Below are positions 46,301 through 56,930 of a stretch of 64,000 nucleotides of DNA, in pieces. Below the pieces are notes generated by a model, which was not told the origin of the DNA, ran no database searches, and saw only the letters and a list, made by a program, of their open reading frames with translations. Both the position numbers and the translations under genes were made by a program. The first letter of the stretch is position 1, and the number at the start of each line of letters is the position of its first letter. This DNA is from Eutreptiella sp. 'Long Island Sound 2002' (lineage: Eukaryota > Euglenozoa > Euglenophyceae > Eutreptiales > Eutreptiaceae). The stretch is from contig OZ038379.1 in assembly GCA_964036045.1 (NCBI GenBank), positions 123,158,691 to 123,222,690 on the forward strand. The letters run 5' to 3'.

Positions 46301-47062
46301 GCTGTGTGCGGCGGCGCAACGGTGGGGGGGCTGTGTAGGGGCGCAGCGGCATGGGGGTGCGCTGGGGCGCAGCGTGTGGCTGTACAGGGGCGCAGTGCGG
46401 CGCTGCGCAGGGGCGCAGCGTTGGGCTGCGCAGGGGCGCAGCAGCGTGGGGCTGCGCAGGGACGCAGCGCGGAGCAGCCCCGTGGGGTAGCGTGGGGCCG
46501 TGGAGGGGCGCGGCGTGGGGCCGCGCAGAAGCGCAGCAGCGTGGGTCTGCGCAGGGGCGCAGCGAGCGGCGGCGCAGTGGTGGGAGGTTGCGCAGGGGCG
46601 CATCATGGGGCCGCGTATGGGCGCGGCGCGGAGCTGCGCACTGGTGCAGCAGCGTGGGGCTGCGCTTGGGCGCAGTGTGGGGCTGCACAGGGGCGCAGCA
46701 GCGTGGGGCTGCGCAAAGGTGTTGTGTGTGGCTGCCTAGGGGCGCAGCGTGGGGCTGCGCAGGGGCACAGCAGCGTGGGGCAGCGCAGGGGCGCGGCAGT
46801 GTGGGCTGCGCGGGGGCGCACTGGCGTGGGGCCGCGCATGGGCGCAGCAGCGAGGGCTGTGCAGGGGCGCAGCAGCGCGGGGCCGCGCGGGGGCGTTGCA
46901 GCGTGGGGCTGCGCAAGGGTGCAGCAGCGTGGGGATGCAAAGGGGCGCAGCATGGGGCTGCGCACGGGCGCGGCAGCATGGGGCTGTGCAGGGGCGCAGC
47001 AGCCCGGGGCCACACGGGGGCGCAGCAGTGTGGGGCTGTGCAGGGGCGCAGCGGCGTGGGGC
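40320..47062. repeat. Minisatellite E, copy 4 (longest, with ~400-490-bp super-repeat)
   Basis: 6.7 kb of the E unit family. In 44160-46400 a larger block recurs. It contains 'cagagcagctgtgtgg' followed by 'gtggtggg' and a 'gcgcatcacggggccgcgta' phrase, and an alternate 'cgggggtgcgctggggcg' phrase. The latter lies near 44570, 44998, 45470, 45866 and 46352, giving a super-repeat of about 400-490 bp. No real coding sequence is apparent. Confidence 0.92.
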
Positions 47063-48299
47063 TGTCGTGTAGGGTAGAGGAAGGGGTGGCGTGAGGGCGG
47101 CGGGGGGTGTGGGGCCCTGCTCGACAGACAACGGTCTAGAGTCGGGCCCCCGGTGGGCGGTCGGGGGCGGCGCGGGGTGCGTGGGGGGTGTGCCGTGGGG
47201 TGGTGTGGGGGTGTGGCCTGCTACCTAGCCTTTCACTACGAGGATGTGGCGAGGAAGACGCAGGGGAACTGAGGCCGGAAAGCCTGGGGATGGGGGCTGG
47301 GGCGCTGGCGGCGGGTTATCCCTGGCTGGGATGGCCGGGGTGCCCTGGGGTCCCGTGGGGGCGGAGGCTCCCCACGTCGGCCGGGTGCGAAACCACGACC
47401 TGTGTTTCCGTCACCGAAGTTCTTAGGGTTCTACCCCAGGAACTTACCCGCCGCGGGGACTGTGGGCCGGGACGGCCAAGGGGGATGACAATGAAGAGGA
47501 AATGGGGGGCCAGGATGAGCTTGGCAGTCGACACCTTCCCTCGGCCTGGGGGAGGCCTTTGCCCGGGGCTATTCCCTTCCTCCCGGGGCCGTGGTGCTGT
47601 GGTGGGTGGTGGTGTGGCTACCTCCCAACGGGTGTCTGTGCCCGGTGCCGTGGGTACAGACCCCCGTTGGGGGCGGGTACCAAGCGCCTGGTCGCCTCGC
47701 CCCCCCTGCACAACAGCCCGCCAGGCGCCGGTTGGCCTTTAGCGCCAGCTGCCGTGGGGGAGGGCGCTCGGGGTAGTGCGGGGCCCCTCCGCTCTCCTGG
47801 CGGCCCGCACTGCCCGTATTATGCAACAAGGGGCGGCGCGGGCTCGTACCGCACGCGCGGGCCGCGCCGCCCCAGCCGGGGCGGGGGACAGGGGGGGGGT
47901 CAGGGGGTCGCGGCAGGCGGATGGAGGGTGGCGGGGGCTCGTACCGCGCACGGGCGGTCCCCACCACCCTCCAGTCCGGAGGCGCAGCTGCAGGGGTTCT
48001 GGGGGCCCCACCCAGGGGCCTTCGGCCCTCCCCCGTGCGGTTTCGGTGTGGGGGAGGGGAGGCAAAGGCTTCTCGCGGCCATGACACATGGTGCATAGGG
48101 AGGGAGGTATGACACATGCAACGCCATGATGCGTGTGACAGGGGGAAGGGGTGCAAGGCCTGGACCCCCACCGCGTGCGGGGGGCCCTCTTGTTCGTAAG
48201 GCGGCCGTCCGTCGGCGGCTGCGGCAGCCCACCTCGGGGGCTTCGCTACCTGAGAGAGGAGGGGCGGGAGAGTGGGGGGGCGGTGGGGGCACGGCGTGC
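47063..48299. repeat. Macrosatellite block G, copy 4 (long subtype)
   Basis: It shares with 26300 the extra ~100-bp left segment. The stem-loop is at 47417-47445 and the GC hairpin at 47830-47873, both intact. The upstream box here reads TATTAT. Confidence 0.8.
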
Positions 48300-49160
48300 A
48301 CGTTGGGGGGGGGGGGGCGGGCTGTGGGCTGGTGGGTGGGTGTGCGCGCGAGGGGGACGGGGGTGTGGCGAGCTCAGCCGCAGAGCGTCACCGTGCGGCC
48401 GACCGGGCGGAGGAGCGGCCGGGGCTGGCCAAAGTCGGCCGAGGAGCCCGGGGCGCTCGAGGTGTCGGGGGGGCCGCGGTCAGCGGTGGGGCCCGCACCC
48501 CGCTCCGCGGGGACGAATCCCGCCGAGCATCATCCACGGGGGCGAATCCTGGTTGGGGCGGGGGGCAGCGCCACGCCGTCCCCTCGCGGCCGAACCGGAC
48601 CGGGACGGGCCCCGCCGGAGGGATACCGGGGGGGCGGGCGGGGCTGGGCACCGGGGCTCCGGGGCCCGGGTCCCTGGTGGTTGTGGGCCGGCGCGGGGGA
48701 GACCGGGCGAGCCTCTGGGCTGCGGCTGGTGAGGGGGGGCGTGGAAGGGCCGGGCGGGCTCGGGGGCGGACCCAGAGAGGCCCCCGGGGGCTGGGCGAGG
48801 GCTCCCGAGGGCGGCCGTTCCTTGAGGGGGGGGGGGGGGTGCTCCGTGCCCGGGGGACGACCCGGGCCCCTCTTGAGCGAGGGGGGGGGGAGGGCGTGTA
48901 TCGCCCGTTGTAGGGCCATGTCGATTCATGGTCGCGCGGCATGGGACTATATCCCCAACCCTCCGCGCCGGAGTCCCTTTTTTGGGCGGGCTGTGGGGGG
49001 GGGGGGGGGCTGGCGGTTGTTGTGTGCACCCTCCCATGTGCGGGGGGGGGGGTCGCCGGCGGGAGCTCCGTCCGGCTTGGCCGTAAAAACCCGGTGGCGT
49101 CCCCCGGGGCTCGTGGGCCCCTTCGAGAAAGAACCTCGGATTCGCCGGGGGGGGCTCCGC

Positions 49161-49163
<3 letters not shown>
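48300..49163. repeat. Macrosatellite blocks D and H, unit 4 end
   Basis: Block D (to about 48900) with the hairpin at 48502, then block H with GGCCATG and CATGGTC (one G-U pair) near 48914. This is the last macrosatellite sequence in the window. Confidence 0.8.
48502..48528. ncRNA. Block D hairpin, copy 9 (one C-C mismatch)
   Basis: GCTCCGCGGG faces CCCGCCGAGC, giving nine of ten pairs with the loop GACGAAT. Confidence 0.35.
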
Positions 49164-49192
<29 letters not shown>

Positions 49193-49352
49193 TGTATGTA
49201 TGTATGTATGTATGTATGTATGTATGTATGTATGTATGTTTGTTTGTACGTATGTATGTATGTATGTATGTATGTATGTATGTATGTATGTATGTATGTA
49301 TGTATGTATATATATATATATATGTATGTATGTATGTATATATAAATATATG

Positions 49353-49394
<42 letters not shown>

Positions 49395-49440
49395 CATACA
49401 TACATACATACATACATACATACATACATACAAACATACA
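49163..49440. repeat. Palindromic (TGTA)n-(TA)n-(TACA)n microsatellite
   Basis: About 150 bp of ATGT is followed by alternating TA with interspersed GTA at 49306-49392, then by TACA units to 49440. The two outer arrays are reverse complements, so the tract can fold on itself. Element 2 begins at its right edge. Confidence 0.95.
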
Positions 49441-49786
49441 ATGTACAACAGAGTTACACCCTTACGGGGAGTGCATGCATCGGCCCCCCCGTGGGGAAAC
49501 TCCCGGAGAGAGGGACCACAGCCAGCGTCGGGCGCCCCTCCCCCCCCCCCCCCAACCCTGCCTGGCAACAAGCCCGCCAACAACCGGGCTGGGCCAAGGG
49601 CCACACCTAGCGGGCACAACCGGGGGCAAAGGAACACGGAAGGGAAGAGGGGGGGGAGCGCGCAACAGGGGTGCGCAACTGTGTCGTGCGAAGTGTCGTG
49701 CAACAATAAGCCAGCAGCAAGCAGGACGGGCCACAGAGTCCACCCGTTCTCCCGTGTCCTTAGCTCACACAGCCTTCGTTAGCTAA
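49441..49786 (+). other. Element 2 5' untranslated region
   Basis: About 345 bp between the (TACA)n edge and the first ATG. It has a C-rich run at 49527-49553 and no repeat shared with the macrosatellite. No promoter motif is recognised. Confidence 0.5.
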
Positions 49787-52645
49787 ATGTCGCTATCTGT
49801 CCCCGCCAATCCCGCGGAGTTGCCAGCCTTCCGGCGACGTGCCCGGCGCCTGGTAGACACAGTGTCTGATCTCGTCAAACACGGGCCGCACACGTATGCG
49901 GCGTTCGAGGCGCGCGTGGACGCGGACCATCCGGCCAGGGACAACGGATGGGACCACTTCGTCGACGTATGCTTGCGGCAGATGTTGGCCCGCGATCCCC
50001 ACCCGTACAACGCGCCCGACGTTCGAGCGCGGTTCGCAGTGGGCACGGTGCCGTTCGGGCTGCACCTGCTCAACCGACTACTCCGATGTCTACAAGATCT
50101 CGCGCAGCTCGAGGACGCGCAGCGCGGGCGGCCCCCAGTGGGGTCGGCGGGGCAGCCGGGGTATGCGGCGCCGGGCGCGTTTCCGATGCCGCCGCCCCCA
50201 GGCCTCGGGCCCATGCCCATCCCGCCCTTTGGGACTCACCACCACCACCAACTCCATCTCCATCACCTACTTCATCACCCCGTCGGGCTCCCCATGATGC
50301 AGCATCACCTCCCACACCAACACGTACACCCGACAGCTGTGCCACCGCCCCCCGTCCATCTTCACCATCACCACCAACTGGCGGCTGTGCCACAGCACCC
50401 CGTCCACCTACACCAACATCATCACCATCACCGTCCGCACCAGCATGTGGAGTACCCGCCTCCCCTGCCCCAGCAGCACCCACGGCCGCCTCAGCACACA
50501 GTGCCGGTGCCGGAGCCGGTACCGGTGCCTGGGCCGGGGCAGAGCGCCCAGCAGCGGGGGGTGTCGCAAGGGGCTGTGCCACAGCACCCCGTCCACTTTC
50601 ACCATCACCGTCACCATCACCTTCCGCACCAGCAAGTGGAGTACCCGCATCCCCTGCCCCAGCAGCACTCAAGGCCGCCCCAGCACACAATGCCGGTGCC
50701 GGAGCCGGTACTGGTGCCTGAGCCGGGGCGGAGCACCCAGCAGCAGGGGATGTCGCAAGGGACTGTGCCATAGCACCCGGTCCACCTTCACCATCACCAT
50801 CACCATCATCGTCCGCACCAGCATGTGGAGTACCCACATCCCCTGCCCCAGCAGCACCCACGACCGCCTCAGCACACAATGCCGGTGCTGGAACCGGTAC
50901 CAGTGCCTGGGCCGGGGCGGAGCGCCCAATAGCAGGGGGTGTCGCAAGGGGCTGTGCCGCAACACCCCGTCCACCCTCACCATCACCATCACCATCACCG
51001 TCCGCACCTGCATGTGGAGTACCCTCACCCCCTGCCCCAGCAGCACTCACGGCCGGTGCCTCAGCACGCAATGCCGGTGCCGGTACCGGTACCGGCACCT
51101 GGGCCGGGGCGGGGCGCCCAACGGCAGGGGGTGTCGCAAGGGGAGGCACGTGACGTGCCCCCTGGCGAGGCGAGGAGAATGGGGGCACCTGCGGCTGCGC
51201 CACCCCTGGCGGTGCCCGAGCCGGAGTTTCCCGCGGCGGGGTCGCCACCGCGGACGGTCCAGATGCTGGACCCAGCCGTGCCGCGCGAAGCCCCGCCCGT
51301 GGTGCCGACGGACCCTGAGCCAGTGGTGCAGGGTGGGGGTCTGCCCCCGGCGCATGGGATGCAGGGCGCGGCCCCCATGGGGAGGACTACGGCGAGGGAA
51401 CGAGAGGGGGATGCAGCGCAGGAGGCGGCAGTGGCTGGCCCGCGAGACATCAGCGAGTTGCTCGCGCAGGCCCTGGAGAAGTACCGGCGGACAGCCGCGA
51501 GGAGTGGGGGAGCCGCGCCGGAAGGGGCTGACGCCGGCGAGCTGATAGCGCAGGCGCTCGCGGCTGTCGCCCCGAGGACGGAAGGGGCCAAGGAGACGCT
51601 GACGGAGGCGGTTTCTTCGGGGGGACAGGACGCGGGGCGGGGTGTGCCGAAGGCGCACACGCCGGCGGAGGGCGGCGGGGTTGTGGAGCCCAGTGGGGGA
51701 CGTGCCAAGGGGGAAGGAGTGGAGGACTGGATGTGGGAGTGGCGGGAGTGGCGCCAGGTGGCACCCGGTGTGCCGTGTCCGGCGGGGCTGGCGTACCGCA
51801 TGGATCTCCATGCGGGCACCAGCTGGGCCCGGCTGCCCGCCAACCTGCTGGCACGGCTGGATGCGGCGGAGGCGGCAAGGGGCGGAGGCGCTGACGAGCG
51901 GCCTCTGGCGCCCTTCCCGCCGCGGCCGGACACGCCGCCGGCGGTGGTCGCGGATGGAGAAGGGCCGGAGGGGGAGCAGGAGGAGTAGTGCGAGGGGGAC
52001 GAGGAGGCATACGGGCCCGGCGAGTGGGCGCTGGCCCTCATGTTTGAGGACGCCGCCGGGCCCGACGTCTACGCCGGCATGGACGAGGACCCGGCCAACG
52101 AGCCGCTGCGGCCCATGCCCACTGTGGTGCCGCCCCCTCCCCTCGGGAGCTGTGAGCGGCGGCACTGCAGGTACCATGCGGCCGAGGGCGCCCACAGGCA
52201 CCGCCTCACGGGCACGGGGCAGCGGGAGGCAGGGATGCTGGCGGATGCCCTGGAGCGCTATGAGCTTCAGCGCCCAGGGCAGGTCGCCCGGGAGTTGGCC
52301 CTGGCGGCACCGTCCCCGGACAACGGCCAGGTCCGCTGTGTCCAACTGGGGGATGCGGCGGTCCGGGGTCACCACCCCGGTGATGTCCGGGCGGCCGAGC
52401 CCCAGGAAGGCCTCCCCCTGTCGGTGCGCCTATCCGTGGGGCGCCTGCTGGGCGAGGCAGGGCTGGAGGACGTGCGGCGGGACGAAGGCCTGTACGTGGC
52501 CTTGTGGCGAGGTGGGGCTGACGCTTGGCGTTGCGAGCAGGCCGAGCGGCCCCTCACACCCCAGGCGCTGGGGTCCCATGCGCTATGGTGGCGTTGCACC
52601 GTGAGGGCGCAGAGGTCGTGTTCGACGCGGACCGCCTGCTGCTGA
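49787..52645 (+). pseudogene. Element 2 ORF1, part a: His/Pro-rich N-terminal region
   Basis: The ATG at 49787 opens a frame that is protein-like to about 52590. It is interrupted by TAG at 50771, 50930 and 51986. Layout: a ~110-residue helical, Arg/Leu-rich N-terminus; a Gly/Pro linker; four 63-residue His/Pro/Val repeats; an Ala/Glu/Pro-rich linker; and near 52150 a small Cys/His cluster (CERRHCRYH then HRH) that could bind zinc. Around 52590 the sense shifts by one base. This frame degenerates and stops at 52645 while the adjacent frame continues sensibly (HREGAEVVFDADRLLLTGDG). I take parts a, b and c as one former polyprotein. The His-rich repeats suggest metal or nucleic-acid binding, but no function can be assigned. 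The start is chosen because it is the first ATG after the 5' region. Confidence 0.6.
50384..51139 (+). repeat. Four tandem 189-bp coding repeats (63 residues each)
   Basis: Unit starts are 50384, 50573, 50762 and 50951, exactly 189 bp apart, so the reading frame is preserved. Each unit encodes a VPQHPVH-type start, a run of His codons, VEYP, and a PVPEPVPVP-like end. Unit 3 carries both TAG stops (50771, 50930) where the other units have CAG or a related codon. Confidence 0.95.
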
Positions 52646-55600
52646 CCGGGGATGGGGCGGTCCTCGTCCCCACCACCAGCAGCTACCGCCTTGAGAGCCG
52701 CGGCGGTGACCTCAAGCTACTGGTGGTGGTGGGCACGCGCCTCGAAGGGAGCGCCGCCCCCCGGGGGTCCGCACACGCGATCCCGGTGGGGGGTGACGAG
52801 GAAGCAGGCCGTGGCGGTGACGGGGTGGGGCAGGAGCAGCCCACGGGGGAGGAGCAGCAGCAGGATCAGCCGGAGGTGGCCGGGGAGGAGGTGGACGTGC
52901 AGGCCATTGTGGCGGCGGCCCTGGCGAGGATCACGGGTGCTGCGGGCCCGCCGCCGACGACGGAGGCACTGGAGGAGGAGGACCAACGCAGGAGGGGTGA
53001 GGAGGCACAAGTCGCCATGGAGCAGGACGAGGAGCCGGAGTTCAAGGGTGAAGAGGCACAGGGCGCCGAGGAGCAGGACGAGGAGCTGGTGATCGTGGGG
53101 GCGAAGGAGGCGCGTGAGGTGGGTCCACGGGAGCTGGGGGTGGCGGATAAGGCTGGGCCGAAGACGAGGGAGGTGGAAACCTGCAGGCACTGGGCCAAGG
53201 GGTGGTGCATGCGGGCTGATGCCTGCCGGTACGCCCACCCCCAGCCGCCGGTGCCGCGGGGAGTACCCCAGGAATTACTCCTGATCCTCCAGGCCATGGC
53301 CCGTGTGGGGGCCCTCAGCCTGGACCGCAGCCAGGACCACGGCCGGGGCCACGGAACGTTGCTGCAGGAAGCGGTGGTAAAGGCGCAAGGGGGAGGGCTC
53401 CCGGCGGTGGGGTATGCGGTGGAGAGTGGGGGCCTGACCGAGTGGGCGGTGGCGTTGCCATGTGGCATGGCGGCCCTGCTCACTCCGTTTCCGGTGGTCC
53501 CGTGGAGGGACGTGGTCGCCGTCCAGGAAGCCAATCTGGGATGGGTGTGCACGTGGCACACACACCCCGCCGGCATGGACCCTCGCGAGTGGCAGGCTAA
53601 GGCGGTCGTGACGTACCTGACCTGGTCGTTGCCGGCAGCGCCGGGTTCGTGGGCGCAGTGGTGGGACAGGGCGCTCAGCTGGGCGAGGGATGGCAGTGCT
53701 GTGGCGGCCTGCCCTGACCTCCCACGCGAGCCCGTCTCAGTCCAGCCGTGGACTGTCTCCCTGCATCTCCCCGCAGTGGCGGCTCGTCTTGCGGCCACGG
53801 ACCCGGAGGTCTCGCTGTTGGGAGACCGAGAGGGGCCAGGGCTTCGCCTGGGTCAGGGGCTGGAAGTTTGCACCGCCCGCCTCCCCAGCCCTTTGGACGG
53901 GGACATCCTGGGGGGACTCCAGTTCACGCGGGCTAGCGGGGCTGATGTGTGGACCGCTGTCCATCGCCAGCTCTCGGACGCGTGGCCCCAGGTGTACCGG
54001 CCCCCTGGTCACGAGCGTCTGGTGGGAGTGGAATGGCGCGTGTGGGCCGCCAACGGCCCGTCCCCACCGATGGTGGTCCTGCCCAGGAGAACCAACCACC
54101 CCAGCTGGGAGACCGTAGCGGTCTTGTGGGGATGGGTGGCGGTCCGTGGGGCCGATGGCCACGTCTTCACTGCCCCCAGGGGCACGGTGATCGAGACCGA
54201 CGGGGGGACAGCGTTGCAGCTCACGGCAGAGCCCCTGACCACGCATGCTGTGGTGGCCGTCCTCCAATGGGGTGCAAACAGGCCACAGCCCTGGCGCGAT
54301 CCGGTCGCTAGGGCTGTCTGGCGGGACCTGCCGGTCCTTAAGGCCGCCGTCTGGTCAGGAGGGGCAGGGCGGCATCTACCGGGCGCACTCCCATGGCTGC
54401 GGGGCTGCAGAGACGCCTCTCCCCCGCCAGATGAGTTGCGGGGCGCCCTGGAGCGCGTGTACTCCAGGCCCAGGCACCACTTCCTGGTGGCCGCGGACCA
54501 TGGGGTGGAGCTCAGCGACGACGTGGTCGCACTGGCAGCCGACGTGGTGCAGTGCCTGGCCCCCCACGCCATGATGCTCCCGAGGGAGGGGTGGGAGGGC
54601 CAGCGGCACGACCAAACCCCGGCTGCCCTCCTCATTGCGAGGGACGTCGAGCTGGGGGGCTCAGAGGCGGTGTACCTCGACCGGTTGGAGACGCCGGACA
54701 TGCGGCACTGGACGGCCCACCACCTCGTGGCCCCTGACATGCGGTTGGCCGTGGACCCGCTGGGCCGGCCTGTGGTGTCGGGGGCCCCGCCCCAATGGCC
54801 GCACACGTGGGACATGGCGGTCCGGACGATGCGCATGGCACCCAGGGGCCAGAGGGCGGGATGGCCGGGTGTAGAGCATCTGCTGGCGGAGGCCCGGGCG
54901 GCACAGGTGCAGCAGCCGGCCGGCAACACCAAGGACTGTGGCGTGTGCGCCCTCATGTCCGCCGTCGGTACCCTCCTCGGGGTGCCGAGGCCGGGCAACC
55001 TCCTGTCCGCGCTGGACAGGCGGTGGGTGGCGGCGGTGGTCCTCAACAGGGACATGGGGCCCATCGCGCGTCTGCCGTCCCTGGGGGAGCTGCCTGTAGC
55101 GGTGTTGGAGGCCCTGCCCGTGCCCCGCACGCCCTTGGACCTGGCGAACGTCCCGCACAACGTGGGGCTGCCCGGGGCGCGCATGCAACATGCCCTGCTG
55201 TGTATGGCGGTGGCGGCGGACGGGGGGATGTCCATGCTGGCGACGGTGTCCCTGCAGCACGTGCAGGACGCGATGCAGCAGCAGCGGATGCATGCCCCCC
55301 AGCCGTGGGAAGAAAACGCCAAGCGGTGGCTGAGGGTGGAGAGCGTGCCTTCCACCCGTGCGGTGGGCATGGCAGATATGGGGCGGCTGGTGGTGTTGGA
55401 GGGGGCGGAGTATTGGGCCTGTGTTCGGGTGGAAACAGGGGGACTGGAGTGGGTCGTAGTCACCGCGTGCCGGCTCAGGAGGCAGCAGTCCAGGGGCCCG
55501 GCCTGCTACCGGGTGTTCCGGGAGTGCCTCGGTGGGCTGGGGCCGGTGCGCAGGGCGCACAGGTGCACGGCCGAGGACATCCCGCCGGCGCCAGCGGTCT

Positions 55601-55929
55601 TCGTGGAGGTCACGCGGCCGCTGGTGATCCAAGGGCAGGACGTCTGGCCCGTAGCCCCGAGCAACGTGTGGCAGGCTGAGCATGCAGCTGGCATGTGCGA
55701 GCGCTGCAGGGTCACGCGGCGGCCCTCCCCAGGGCCCCGGCAGCACAGTCCTCCAGCAACTGGCCGGCAGCCTCGCTGGCACTGCTGCATGGCGCGTCGC
55801 GGGCGTGGTATTGGGTTGTGGCGGCGTTGGAGCCCCACTCCTCGGCGCTGCGCCTGTACGATCGCGGAGAGAGCACGGTGCTCACGGTCCGCCCCGCCGA
55901 CCTGGAGGCCCTGCACCTTAGTGCACTGA
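52525..55929 (+). pseudogene. Element 2 ORF1, part b: CCCH zinc finger and Ulp1/C48-like protease
   Basis: Numbering from the in-frame ATG at 52525, although the true protein probably enters from part a by frameshift near 52590. Residues 115-200 are very acidic (EE/QDEE). A CCCH zinc finger, an RNA-binding type, is at C220-X7-C228-X5-C234-X3-H238. A long globular region of unknown type follows. A protease-like region then shows H728-W, D744, Q797 and C805 in NTKDCGVCAL. Order and spacing (16 residues H to D, 8 Q to C) match the Ulp1/SENP (peptidase C48) triad plus oxyanion Gln. These enzymes cleave ubiquitin-like modifiers; here it could process the polyprotein or act on host SUMO. After about 55710 the frame turns nonsensical while frame c continues, so a second frameshift lies there. 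The domain itself is uninterrupted. Confidence 0.65.
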
Positions 55930-56930
55930 GTGGCGACTAGGGCGACGCGCTGTACCTCCAAGGGACTGTGACAGGCGCGGCCGCGACACGCTTCCGCCGG
56001 CAGAGCGGAGGAGATGCCCTCCGCCTGGTCATGGCGGAGAACATGGGGCCGTGGCTCCGGGCATTCTCCACGTCCAGGTGGAAGGTCGAGGGCGACCGGG
56101 AGAAGTTCGCCGACGCGTGGCGCCGCTGGGTGGAGGAGCAGTTCCCCGTGGGGGGAATGCTGCACCTGCCGCAACCGCCAAGCGTGCCGCCAGTACGGCC
56201 TGCGGCACCCCCGGCCGCGGCGGCGAGGCAGGCCCCGAAAGCGGCGCCGAAGCCGCCGCCCAAGTGGAGCCAGCCGCCTCACTATGGCGCCTATGCCAAC
56301 ATTCGGTACGTGCTGCGGCACTTCGGTGGTGACTTGGCCACGGATCAGCGTGGGACAAAGACGATCAATGTGTGCCCCTGGTCTCGGCTGGATGGGGCTG
56401 GTCACTGCACTTGGAAAGGTGGCACGCACTGCCGGCCTACCCACCTCCACCCCAAGGACCTGCTGGAGCACATCCCGCGGGACCATGCGAATGATCCGGC
56501 GCAACGGGACCAGGCGATGGCCACGTTGGCTGGCGTTATGCCGGGGGGCCAGGCGGGGCCTTTCGCGTCGGCCCAGGCGGGGTCTAGAGCGCTCACGCTG
56601 CCCACGGGTGCCTGCCCTGCGGCGGAGCGCGGGGCATCGTCGTCGGCGGCACGATCTGGGGCGATTGGGTCTGCAGCACGGAGTGGGGCAGTGGCTTCAA
56701 CGGGGAGTACGGCGGCAAGTACATCCCGCGGACAGGCAGAGGGGGAGCCAGCCGCGTCTACCGGGTCTCAGCAGGCGACGACCGCCTCGGTCGGAGGCCC
56801 ACGGGGTCAGGGGCCACCTCGCCGGCCGCCCGCACCGGGTGCGGATGGTCCCCCTGGACCTGCTGGTGGCCCCTCCCCGTCCAGTGATCCGGATCCGGCG
56901 GGGGGCCCCGATCCTCACGTGCAGCCATGA
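55695..56930 (+). pseudogene. Element 2 ORF1, part c: C-terminal region with Cys/His cluster
   Basis: It continues part b after the frameshift near 55710 (WYWVVAALEPHSSALRLYD) and has an in-frame TAG at 55938. It contains a Pro/Ala linker. It also has a Cys/His cluster around 56370-56450 (CPW...HCTWKGGTHC...H.H) that resembles a zinc-binding site, followed by DLLEHIPRDH. The tail is Ala/Ser/Gly/Pro low complexity. It ends at TGA 56928-56930, which overlaps an ATG at 56927 (ATGA). No enzyme is recognised. By position this would be the nucleic-acid-binding end of ORF1. Confidence 0.55.
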
